From contig OX579642.1 of assembly GCA_951230915.1 (NCBI GenBank), positions 13,020,001 through 13,084,000 of the forward strand: a stretch of 64,000 nucleotides of DNA. Reading direction: 5' to 3'. The translations under genes and the position numbers were made by a program. Shown here piece after piece: positions 46,667 through 57,428 of the stretch. Numbering within the stretch: the first letter of the stretch is position 1; every line of letters begins with the position of its first letter. Under the pieces are notes generated by a model that was given only the letters and a program-made list of their open reading frames with translations, had not been told where the DNA came from and did not search any database. The stretch comes from Antitrichia curtipendula. Its lineage: Eukaryota > Streptophyta > Bryopsida > Hypnales > Leucodontaceae.

Positions 46667-46884
46667 CGTGATGAAATCACGTTTAGAAGTGCATTTGTAA
46701 TTTCTAATCCACAAGGCAATATACGATTTGCCAAATGATCATACGCGAAATGTAGAAAAAAAAAGCAACAAGTATCCCCTAGAAATCACACTCTTATTTT
46801 CCTTTAGAAAGGAGCCAATGGAGGATAAACCACCAAGCTCTCTGCTCTCTCTTGCATGACACAAGGGAGAAGATAAAAGTGAGG

Positions 46885-47345
46885 AGCGGACGGGCCGTCC
46901 GACTCTTTTATGCAAGGCGGACGCCTTGATCGTCCGTCTGATCGGACGGACCCGACGAGGCGGACGGATCATCGTCCGCCTCGTCAGGATTGTCCGATCA
47001 AGCGGACGCCACCCGTCCGACACATCGGACGGCCCCGGTGAATCGGACGGCCGCCGTCCGCTCTGGGCCGTCCTACCCTAAAATCGAAGGCGGACGCTTC
47101 GCCCGTCCGCCTGATCGGGCGGACGAGACGACGCGGACGGACAGTCGTCCGCATCGTAAGGACCGTCCAATCAGGCGGACGCCGCCCGTCCGACTCATCG
47201 GACGGCCCCGATGTATCGGACGACTGCCATCCGCCCTGAGCCGTCCGACCTGGGCAATCCGCTTGATCGGACAGCCCCTCTCAAGTAGAGATCAAACTGA
47301 GAGATTTTTCGAGGTCGTCCGACCAGGCAGACGGTTGCATCATCT
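46885..47345. repeat. CGGACG-rich block upstream of kinase-like gene
   Basis: Contains two ~175-bp tandem copies recognisable by GCGGACGCCACCCGTCCGAC near 46999 and GCGGACGCCGCCCGTCCGAC near 47174. CGGACG/CGTCCG words make extensive inverted repeats. Mirrors the block at 36740-42260 on the other side of the gene pair. Confidence 0.7.
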
Positions 47346-47399
47346 GACTCCTAAAACGACCTCAACCAGCAAATAATGACAAGGATGGGAAAGACAAAA

Positions 47400-49547
47400 A
47401 TCTCATCGAGATTCACTTTCTTACTTAAAGAACTTGAATCATTAAATAGAACTCCAACGGTTTTTTAATGCAATGATCTTCAATTTTATACACTAAGTCC
47501 TACATCCTAAACCCTATACCCTAAACCCTATACCCTAAAACCTAAATCCTAAATTGTACTCTAAAGTTACAAATGTAAGAAATCATAACTAATTAAAAAT
47601 ATGAAAACAAATGCAAATTAAGTTCCTCAAGAAATATATGGACCATCTTCAATTAAGAACTTAACTTGAGGATTCTTGATTGGGTTTAGGTGTTTCTTGA
47701 ATTCATAGCACGCACAAGTTCGCAAATAAAGCTTTGAAGTCAATTTTTTAATTTCTTATGTGAATACATTTTGTTAAACAAATTCAACAATAGACTTTTT
47801 ATGTAACTTTATCAACACCATTGTCCCACATTAGTTGAATGAATTAATGCCTCAAAGAATTCACCAATGTGCAATTGTGCATGGAATTTAAAAATTAAAT
47901 GTTTACTTCTCTAGCTTTTCTAAATTGGGATGTTTGGTCATTCAACCCTTTGAGGAATATTCACGTACGTCTTTCACCTTGTGCATTTTAGCCAAAATTT
48001 AGGCAATTGAGTTATGAATAAATGATTAAATGTGAAATGTTTAACCCCTACTTTTTAGGCACCTTGCTTAACTACATTTTTTTGCGATGAACCTTTTTAA
48101 CTAAAAAAGGCTATTCTAGTGATGGTGAATGTCTAATTTTATATGATAAACAATTGGGTTGAGAATCTAAAAAAAAGATATTTAAAAAGAAACACTTAGT
48201 TTTCACTCATTAAAAATTTGTTAGGTAGAAGTAGATTCAAGATCGAAGGAAAAATTAAATCATTAATAGCTCTAAGATAGTAAGATAGAATTGAAATATA
48301 CTAATTTCAACTTTGAGATTATTCTAGCAAGGAATCTAGACCTCATGAAACTTTTTATTTTTTTTTTAACTCTTAGAATTCAATTCAAAAATGAATACTT
48401 CAAGTTATTTATTCTGAAAGATACCAAAAAAACTCAGAAAATTACAAAAAATATTGAGGCCATAGGAGCCTGCCTAAAAATCTTACATCCATTTTGTCCC
48501 CGATGGGACAATGGGACTTTAGAGAATTAGAGGTTAAACTCAAAAGAACTATACATTCATTTTTAAAAATTTGTGAAGTAGAAATTGATGCACTATTAAA
48601 TGAAAAATAATACGCTAATAATTTTTGGAAGAATTGAAGAATTGTTAATCCCAATGAAAAAAATATTCTAATAGACAATTAATATTCTTTGATATCAATT
48701 TTGAATAAAAACTTTTGAATTCTAGAGACATAAGACAACTCTATATGCTTTTTCTAACTTTATGATCTGCACTCCGCAAGACCGCAAGTCCGCAACATAT
48801 AAGTTATATAACTCCAAATGATATTTGACAACATTATTTGACATTGAATGGGGCAATTTCTTATAAGTAGGTAATTACTAATTAGGTATCGATCTATACT
48901 ATCCTGACCAAAATGATTTTTTAATATTATATCAAAATATTATCACACATCCATTTTCAAAATACACTTCTAATTTGGACAACATTTATATAAATGACAT
49001 GAACCCTAAACCCTAAATCCTAAATCCTATATTAGAACTTTGCATACAAATATCTTAGAAGATCGTGACTTTGATGCAATAGTATTATATAAGTACATAG
49101 CAATTGTTTTTAGTTTCATGACATTAAGTCGGATTTGGCTTACTTCGACAAATTTCTTCATAAAAACAATTATTTTAAAATTGAGATGTCTTACAATATA
49201 TAGTAATATATGATTAAAATCCAAATAAATTTTTTAATATAATTAAATCTACGATCTATCATCAAAAATTTAGAAAAAAAAATTTAAAACTATAGGTAAC
49301 ATTTCATTTTGATCTTTCAAGATGGTCATTTCAAAATATCATTGAGATGTTTAATTTCAAGATTGCACCTAAAAATATGATGTGTACATTGAAGAATGAA
49401 GTTTGATGTTTGACCCATGAGGAGTTCAATGTCTTTGAAGTATTCACATTGGATGCTTGTTGTCATGAAGGCACACTCTTTGGAGATGACCTGGCCTTTT
49501 CAGGAATCCTATGCTGCACTAAATGAAAAAAAAACATGAACTGCGAT
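47400..49547. other. AT-rich stretch with two short telomere-like tracts
   Basis: No gene seen over ~2.1 kb; small frames lack motifs. Contains telomere-like tracts at 47502-47558 and 49001-49030, listed separately. Confidence 0.4.
47502..47558 (+). repeat. Interstitial telomere-like tract
   Basis: CCCTAAACCCTATACCCTAA and neighbours: degenerate CCCTAAA heptamers, the plant-type telomere repeat. A second short tract, AACCCTAAACCCTAAATCC, is at 49001-49030. Confidence 0.6.
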
Positions 49548-49840
49548 GGTCCGATGGGCGGTCGGACCATCCGCCTATCGGACGGAGGTGACCAAGGCGC
49601 GGACGGGCCACCAGGCGGACAGGCGGTCGGACCGTCTGCCTGTCGGACGGAGGTAACCAAGGCACGGACGGGCCACTAGGCGGATGGGCGGTGGGACCGT
49701 CCGCCCGTCGGATCGAGGTGACCAAGGCGCGAACGGGCTACCAGGCGGACGGGCGGTCGGACCGTCCGCCCGTCGAACGGAAGTGACCAAGGCGCGGACG
49801 GGCCACGAGGCGGACGGGCGGACAAGTGGACAGACGATCT
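49548..49840. repeat. 65-bp tandem repeat of CGGACG class
   Basis: Units marked by ACCAAGGCGCGGACGGGCC at 49591, 49656, 49721 and 49786, exactly 65 bases apart. Each unit includes GACGGGCGG facing CCGCCCGTC, a strong hairpin. It lies on the 3' side of the hAT gene at 50008. The repeated MVTSVRRADGP-type translations on the minus strand are artefacts. Confidence 0.85.
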
Positions 49841-50007
49841 TCGTTAGTTTTAAGGTATTTGAAAAAACAAAATTTTGATGGTGTGCACAACATGAATGAG
49901 CAAATTTGTATTACAAACTTAAAGTTTGAACAATGAATTGTCATAACATAATGTGTTTAGGGTAAAAAACTAAACACCCAAGTTTACATCTTCTCAATCT
50001 TTATAGA

Positions 50008-51942
50008 CTATGGCTGGTAGTCACTATCTCCTTTGACTTCAGCCCCGCTACTATGACCTGTTGTATCCCATCCAGAATCATCGTCACTGGATGAATTTTG
50101 CATACTATCTGATGAAGATTGTACAATCTTCCCTCCTTCTTCTTGTACTTGTTTCGATGCGCTTGATCTCACTGGTCTACCTAACTTATGATCCCTTTTG
50201 ACTTTTAGTAGAGACTTTCCAATACCTCCCTTAAGATCGTGGATTGGTTTCACCTTTTGCTTGGTTAGAGGCAGACTTGCATCAAGGGGGGTTCTACCTA
50301 CATTTTGTTTTTTCAATGGAGAGATTGCAAAAGGCTCCATTATTCTTTTCCTCTTAGCTTTTTTGGATTCCTTCACCGCGGGTGGACGTGCTTCTGAACC
50401 TCCTGGAATGTTTGTCTTCTCTGCGGGCAAAGCTTTCACTGTAGGGTTTGAAAATTTGATCGGAGAATGCTTTGCATGGCCAGAAAATCGACGAAACATA
50501 GACTCCAATGTTTGCACATCATCATTGTCTGATGAAACGGATGGATTGGGATTGGCTCCAATGTGCAATTCCTTCAAATTGCTCAAATGTTGTTCTTTAA
50601 ACCGTGAGTCATCAGGACCATTCAAAGTCGTGCTACCGCTTGTATATAGTGCATGTCGAGGACCGCTACGTGATGGTAATTGAGGATCTCGCACGAGGTG
50701 CTTCATGTCTTTGGCATTGCGGTGTGGCATTGGGCACAAGGACTCCAATACACATGGATCTTGACTTCCCTCTATTTGAGGTGCTTGGGCATTTTGAATG
50801 CCGAAAAGTCCAATAGTTTCACTTGTCAATGCCCCTGGTAATTCAATACTTTGGTTGACCACATTTGTGTAGGACTTCATCCCACACTCTTTCATGTCTT
50901 CGTATTGATCATTTTCTTCCGCTCCTACCGTTGTCATGGATGGACACTCGGGAATTCAAATCACTTCATCCATTTGGGGAGTGTCATCACCTATAACCAT
51001 TTCCTCATCTTCCTCCGCTACCTTCGCATGAGTATTTTTCCTACCGGCTAGAATGTTTTCACTACGCAACAACCCGGTTCCATCTAAGTATTTTGCTATG
51101 GAAGGTCCACCTTCGTCATATTCACAGTCGTCCTCATCCAACGGAAACTTGTAAGGGTCTTCACAATGATCTCCGATGTCTGCATCATAATGAAGTGGGC
51201 TTCGAAGCGGTTCATCATCGAAATTGCGGGTGCCGTGGTCATCTTCATCGTCCATGAGAGGATCAACTTCTTCACCAGATTCACCACCTTCGTCTTTCGA
51301 TGAAGACAAGGCCGAATCCTCCGACTCGAGGTTCTCATCGTACCATTTCTTTTCGTCATTTTGCTTTGATGCACCGAGGACTTTGGAATTGGTATACACA
51401 TATACCAAATCCTGTGCTCTTTGTGGCTTCAACTAGTTCCGATATTTGTTGTGAACAAAAGAATAGCTACTCAAATTTCATTCACATGAAGACGATGATA
51501 CCGGTTGGGCCAAAATCCTCTTGGCAATTGGAGCAATGAGCTTCCTGCACGCGCCCTCAAAATCCCACCAAGCATGTGCCGACAATTGTTGTTCACCCGG
51601 ATCCAACATGTTGTGGAACGGAGGTTCCCTATGGGGGAAGGCTACAAATTCCTTCACCACCTTCGCGTACTCTAAAGGTGTACATATTTGCATCAAAACG
51701 CGCTTGCATGCAGCCATGGCATCGGTGTCGTTGGCTAGTTCTTTGTCTTCAAGAAGGTAGGGATTCAAAAGTGCTCCTGCATAATGTAAATCGGTCTTCA
51801 CCATATCACGTCGTTCGTAGAATGCCTTCACCAACGGGATGGCTTTGTCCAAAGCCAAACAAAAAGGCTCTTTGTCTAAAGCAAGGACGTGCTTCTCTAG
51901 TTTCCTCATAATATGTAACACCTTGCCCATGCATGCAACGTT
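50008..51942 (-). pseudogene. hAT-family transposase, C-terminal half, cut at its 5' side and with three in-frame stops
   Basis: One minus-strand frame from 51942 to TAG 50008 (about 645 codons), interrupted by TGA 51480-51478, TAG 51435-51433 and TGA 50958-50956. It opens inside the RNase-H-like core (CMGKVLHIMRKLE, LHYAGALLNPYL), followed by the hAT dimerisation region AWWDFEGACRKLIAPIAKRIL, SSSSCE-stop-NLSSYSFVHNKYRN-stop-LKP and AQDLVYVYTN. In hAT proteins both stop positions are normally Arg-like (CERNWS, RNRL), as known for the family. A long acidic tail and a Lys/Arg-rich segment (KKAKRKRIM) follow. The N-terminal half, with the BED finger and first catalytic residues, is absent; the frame is broken at the MULE end module 51936-51984. 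Confidence 0.8.
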
Positions 51943-51984
51943 GCTAGGAAGCGAGCGGAGAGCGGGAAATAGTGAGCGGTGAGC
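51936..51984 (-). mobile_element. Right-end module of MULE-associated element, copy 2
   Basis: On the minus strand CGCTCACCGCTCACTA, GCTCTCCGCTCGC, CTAGCAACGTTGCA, the same order as at 23284-23336 and 151-212. It abuts the hAT coding sequence, suggesting the element inserted into the hAT gene. Confidence 0.5.
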
Positions 51985-52084
51985 GTATATCTTGGATTAT
52001 AAATGGAAAAAGAAAATATAATTCTTAAATTTTGTGGAAAAAAATGACTGAAATTTTGGAATTTGGTGGATAAAAGTCCCAAAA

Positions 52085-52615
52085 AATTTAGTGAATGTGG
52101 ACAAAATTTAGATTAAAGCATAAGGAGGAGAAGCTTTCGATTAAAAAATTGGATGTGAGTTGATGAAAAAATTGGATGAGAGTAGATGAAATAATGGATG
52201 AAAGAAGATGAAATACTAGATGAAAAGTAGGTGACCTACTGCATGAAAGTAGATGAAGTATTGGATGAAAGTAGTGAAATGTTGGATGAAAGTAGATGGC
52301 ATGTTGGATGAAAAACACATGATTATTGGATGAGAAATGGGGGGGATATTGCATGACATTAGATAAAGTACGTAAAATAATTTTGGATGAAAGTAGATGA
52401 AATGTGTGATGGAAAGTAGGTGACGTACTAGATGAAAGTAGATAAAATACTGCATGGAAGTACATGACAGTGATGACGCCAAAACTGAAAAGTAGATGAA
52501 AAATTGGACGAAAAATAGACGATGTATTGAGCGAAATATTCTGGAATGGGAGCTCTGGCGTTCCATGAATAAACAAGGATACACCGCTATGATGATGAAA
52601 AAATGGTGACACAAT
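52085..52615 (-). repeat. Degenerate CATCC-rich tandem array downstream of MULE copy 2
   Basis: GGATGAAAGTAGATGAAAT words on the plus strand, i.e. CATCC-rich in the MULE's sense. Matches the placement of the array at 22590-23240. Frames read through it are artefacts. Confidence 0.7.
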
Positions 52616-52649
52616 TTCATTGCTCTATACACATGAATATTTCTAGATG

Positions 52650-52690
52650 ATGGAACCTATGACCGCGGTTTTAGGGGGCCTATGACCACT
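52650..52690. repeat. Palindromic block in MULE copy 2 3' region
   Basis: CCTATGACCGCGGTTTTAGG followed by GGGCCTATGACCACTGC, counterpart of the palindrome at 22307-22328. Confidence 0.5.
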
Positions 52691-54548
52691 GCTAAGGATT
52701 CATGGTTAGGGTGCATCCACAGATCAGAAGAATTAAAATACACATATTACCGTAGAAATATAGAGCACCTTCGAGGTTGATCTTTGTTTTCGTCAAAGGT
52801 TTAGGCAAAACTTCTAATTTGGACAATTCATCACTTCACCCATGTATTGGCCGCTAAATTCAGGGTGTCGTCACAATGCGAGAGACTAAAAGAACAAAAC
52901 ATACGATGTATACAACTTCATGCAGGGGAACATTATGCAGAATGCAATGATGCTACAAATACTTTCTGAAGGGATTCTAGGTCTGATAAAATGCGAGTAC
53001 TGGCCCTTTTAGTCTCAGTATATTTCTATTCAAGAATTCAATAAACAGATGTTGGATCCTGGAATGCCAGAAGACAAGCTAACTTGATTCCAAATGATTC
53101 AGTACCCCACTAAGAAGCACTTGCTTCACTTCATTGAAACTGAAACTTGCCGCATGAATGAAGGCCTCCGATGTAGATTGTAGATTGCAGATAACAGTGA
53201 AAACAAAATAAAAATGCTTACAATTTGCCCACGTCCCACGCTTGCCCAAACACTTCAGCTTCATTTCCTTGAAATTGGGACAAGTGCAGTCCGGAAACGA
53301 AGATATAGTGAGCATATACTTTTCACATCGAGGCTCTACACCAGAAATAAGTGACACGATACAACCAAATCCAGGGTGGGAAACCATCGTCACCCTTTCA
53401 ATGCGTGCATTCAGAGTTAGGGCAGATGCACAATTGTTTTGGTGCTTCACAATTGGGGCCTTCGGATTGCGACGGACGACCTTCCCCGCTTGAGTTGTGG
53501 GATGTTCATCTGGTAAAGCTGGAATGGGGTACGCACGCACAATTTGTATGCCAGCTTCTCCACTGAACAATCTTCGGGGTGAAATGACTTGGCGTTGCGG
53601 GAGTTGAAAGCCTGCAGCTTCCAAAGCCAAAACCTCGGCCTTCGATAGTTTGGTGCCCATTTTCACTGGCCAAATCACAGGAAAAGCTGGTATTGATAAC
53701 ACCCACTTCCGCCGTGTACCTTTCACGCACCGTTCAATGTCGTCGTTGCAAAAGAAAAATTGCATACGGTCATGTCGATTTTTTCTGTAATTGACCATCA
53801 TACCTGTATATGTTGGCGCAGCAGTACCAATGTTGTTCTGAACTATTTGCGTTGTGCACTTCTTCTTTGTAATTGCATGCAATGCAAAGCATGCCTTAGT
53901 AGATGTTTTTGGTAAACGTGCTATATGCCAATGCTCCTCGTCGCATACAGTCTCCTGAATAGCTGATACATGAGTTGAATTTGGAGTACTACTTTGGCCT
54001 CCAATGTCTTCATATAACGGGGCCATTGGAAGGTCCACATCCACATCTTGAGAAACGTCCTTCAAAATTGTGTTCAAATTCGATGCACTTGTTGTGGCTC
54101 TCCACGACCGTGTTTGGATTCGTGGATGAGAGAAATTCACTTTGTCCGGTCTATGCGAGTTATATTCGCATCCAAGTGCCATGTCTGCTTTCCTCTTCTG
54201 CGATCCAAACACTTCTTCACCTTCAAGATGAGGTTCTCTATTGAAGAATTCTTCTACACCAGGAATGTTCGAAATAGCTTCCGTAAGCGGCTTCGGATTT
54301 CCCGTCCGCTCTGCTGAACGCTGGGCCACGCGAAGCATTAGTTCTTCCTTCCTTGGTCCCGTACCAGCTTCATTTCCCTTCAGGTATTGGTAATACCTTA
54401 CCATTTGCATGAATGCTCTGATGAAATCGTCTACCGTGGCAATGTACAAATCGTTTCCCCGATTTCCGGATTGTTGAAGCCACTTGTTGTATACTGTCTC
54501 GGCGAGGTTGCACGATGGCATTTGTGCTAGCTCTGACTCGCTCAGATC

Positions 54549-55258
54549 CTGAAAGAAAAATAGTTCATACAGCACAATCATTTCCCGACGTCCACAGATG
54601 AACTTTTCAGTTATTCTTAAAGATTTAGGTTTAAAAAGTCTAAACCCTCTGACAATACCAGGCATCACATGCGAAAAGATAAATGTATTTTCAACGAGAG
54701 ATACGAAGACAGATCCCCTCTTGATACCGAGAGGCCCCTTCCAGATTCCAACGCCATGCACCAATCGCTGATATTGGGTATCGCATACCAGATCCATTGA
54801 AAGAAGAATGACATAGTTTGAAGAGGGAGATCATGCCAATACTCCTGTCGGTATAGAGGGAACCCTTTAACGTACGAACAACATGCATCATTCATACATT
54901 CGTGCCTAATGTAGAGTACAGTTCTCCTCCTAATAAATGAAAAATGGGGAAGAGGTTGCCCGAACTGAGACCCCTCTTGGTACCGAGAGGGGTCTTCAAG
55001 GTCGGGATGTCATGCAACATTTACACAATTTAGCCTACAAAAGCTTGCACGCAAATTCCAAAGAATAAAACAAGTTTGAAAAGGTGTCCACGCAAGCATC
55101 CAATGGCATTTGAAGGGATGCAATAAAACAAGCTGGCATGGAGAACTTTACGAATTCTACATATAGAAGTGCAAGGGTAATAAGTCTAACAGAAATGAAG
55201 TTGACATATAGAACCTTCGAAATTGGAGACATGATAGACAAGTGGGATAAGGACTTAC
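54549..55258 (-). other. Expanded intron in MULE copy 2, with palindromes shared with the 58.7-61.1 kb satellite
   Basis: GTAAGTCC...TTTCTTTCAG, 710 bp against 150 bp in copy 1. It contains two palindromes (54712-54738 and 54969-54994) built on CCTCTYGGTACCGAGAGG, the core also present in every unit of the satellite array. Confidence 0.7.
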
Positions 55259-57057
55259 AAGTTGCATGAATCCGCCCCACTGACGATACCGAAAATGCCA
55301 AAAAGAGAGCCACAATTCCAATCGATGTAGTCCCAATTCCGTGGTGGCCCCTGATGATAACCACCACGCTTTTATGGCTAGGTAACGAGTCTCGAACTCT
55401 TCAGAAGTGGAGGCGTTCTTATATTGCTTACAAAGTTGACAATGTTGATCTTGTAAATCCGCACGAATGTCCGCTTTAGTATGCTTTTCCATGGATTGTG
55501 TCCAATGAAAGAGGCACGTTCTTTCACGGTGTTCCATTGGAATGTTGCTGTTCCCAGATCTATAGACCGTGCGCACAGCATTCCAATTTGCTTGGGCACT
55601 ATCAGCCATGAATCCTTTAAATTGCGGCTCGCCTTCGCCATGACGGTCGACAACGGAGTTCAGATTCTTCCAAAATAAAATTTGAGCCTCTCCATCTTCG
55701 GATTGCGTGTCACATACAGCGATGGTCATTACACGACAGTAGATGGAGTCATACACATGGCATGCCATGGTTGTCCACCTCTTCACACGTTTGACATGAT
55801 CAAACATTAGCCATGCATCCTCAAGGTCACCTCCTTTTTGCATTCGCTTCACCAGGTCAACACCACTTCCTGGTCCTACTTCTGACATCATAAAAACAAA
55901 AACTTTGTCTACATTTGTTCCCTGACCTGGGAATTTACTTTCCTGAACAAATGCCCACTTGCTTGACCCCCTCAGCTTAGTGATGCTGTCAATCAAACCG
56001 AATCTCCTTAAATATTTGAATGATGTTACCTCGTTTCGTATACTTGGAGAGTTGAAGTACTTGCATTTGTCCAGCACTGGGACGAGTTCTTTGAAGTCAA
56101 GAGTCTTGGTTTGCACTCCATCAGGACACAAAATAAGCTCGCCCAAGAGTTCCTTTGTAGCTTCCATGACAATGGAAGAATTTGTGCCACTTGGTGTTCT
56201 CTCCAACTGTTCCCCAATTAGAGTCTGTGTTCTGTCCTTCATATCACGAAGTTCCCCATCTTTAACCGGATGGTCGTGAGTGCCCAAATGTACGAAAGCA
56301 CGTGTACGGGACTCATTCCCTGTGACGTAGTAGACCTTGACATTACAGAGGGAAATACAAGAAGGAGGTTTCTTGCAGATTTTACAAACAAAGGATGATC
56401 CAGTAGGATGGACTTCATCGACAGCTAATGGAGTAGGTGACAGCCCTTCCCATTCCATTTCGTTCAAGGCCTTGGTTCGGTGGACACGACTGAGGAACTC
56501 GCAAGAGGAATTCATGCAACGAAGATGACCTAGACAAAAGGAAGTGCGGAACGACAAACCCATAGGGTTGGATATATTTGTGGTCACCATCTTAGTCCAC
56601 ATATGACCATTGCAGCGCCTATCCATCCCGACCATGTTCTTGGCTTCAGATTGAACAGGATAGGATTCAAGTGCAGGCAACTCGAAGATCACATTTCCAT
56701 TGAACTGTGGAGGCAACGACTGGACTACCTCTATGGGAATAGTATTGTAATTGAGCTTTGACAAGACATTTCTACATCCCTTCAATGTTCAAAAGCCCTT
56801 CAAACAATCTATGATTGATACTCCAGAGACACTAATTGCAACTGGAACGCCTGTCGAAGCCGGGGTCGTGTTAATTTGTCCCGTTAATGTCGACTGAGAA
56901 GGAGTGCCGACGTTCCTGTCGCCACCAGGTCGATCATCGTCAGAATCATCACTCAAAATGGTGACATGTTCCGAAAGCGCCTCTCTCTTTACACAAGTCA
57001 CACGAGGGGTATGAAACGACAACGACGACGATCGATGGGGGGTCGAAGCGACTAAAG

Positions 57058-57160
57058 AAGTCAGTCGAATGGAGAAGTCAAGCGACTAAAGAAGAAGTCA
57101 AGCGACTAAAGAAGTCAAGCGACTAAAGAAGAAGTCAAGCGACTAAAGAAGTCAGTCTAG
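57058..57160 (-). repeat. TTCTTTAGTCGCTTGAC tandem repeat in MULE copy 2
   Basis: Five or six units of 17-20 bp (minus-strand sense) between the N-terminal module and the linker exon. Copy 1 has no such array, so it arose after the split; it lies in a probable intron or a length-variable linker. Confidence 0.7.
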
Positions 57161-57428
57161 TACCCCATACGCCCTAAATTTCCCAGGCTTCAGAAGCCAG
57201 TACCTGCCCTCGGAGTCTAGAGCAGGGACTTGCCCAATGCTGTGAGTGATGCACCCCGTCATTGCATCATATGTCTTCATCAACGTGAATTGACTCTACT
57301 TGTAAATTGAACCTGAGACTTAGTCTAGATGCCGTGACTACGGCAACTTCATCTTCAGATGCAGGAAAAATAATTGGAACGTCATCTCCAAATGTACTGA
57401 CCACTATCATTTCCATAAATTCCACCAT

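Larger units (their letters stand above)
53079..57428 (-). pseudogene. MULE transposase with GCM/WRKY-type and SWIM fingers, copy 2, nearly intact
   Basis: The start is ATG 57428 (MVEFMEMIVVSTFGDDVPIIF), matching copy 1. Parts: N-terminal module (57428-57160, one frameshift near 57290); linker exon from about 57022; finger CLGHLRCMNSSC with CKIC and HLGTHDHP; transposase core MACHVYDSIYCRVM, FKGFMADSAQANWNAV, RTCLFHWTQS; intron 55258-54549; C-terminal part with LAQMPSCNLAETVYNKW and SWIM finger CTCP...NCKH, ending 53079. The only other lesion I see is TGA 56791-56789, aligned with Arg (CGG) in copy 1. The 56785-55259 and 54548-53079 segments are open throughout. A transcript starting after the stop could still encode fingers, catalytic core and SWIM. 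Confidence 0.8.

Noticed and set aside
46739..47376. Long frames over the CGGACG block upstream of the kinase-like gene
   Set aside because: Same artefact of stop-poor GC-rich repeats; no domain.
49463..49944. Nested MVTSVRRADGP-type frames
   Set aside because: They are spaced exactly by the 65-bp tandem unit and have no other support.
42534..51942. Stop-codon reassignment or programmed readthrough as explanation of in-frame stops
   Set aside because: All three stop codons occur internally and also terminate the frames, contexts differ, and several coincide with expected Arg or Trp codons; mutation is the simpler explanation.
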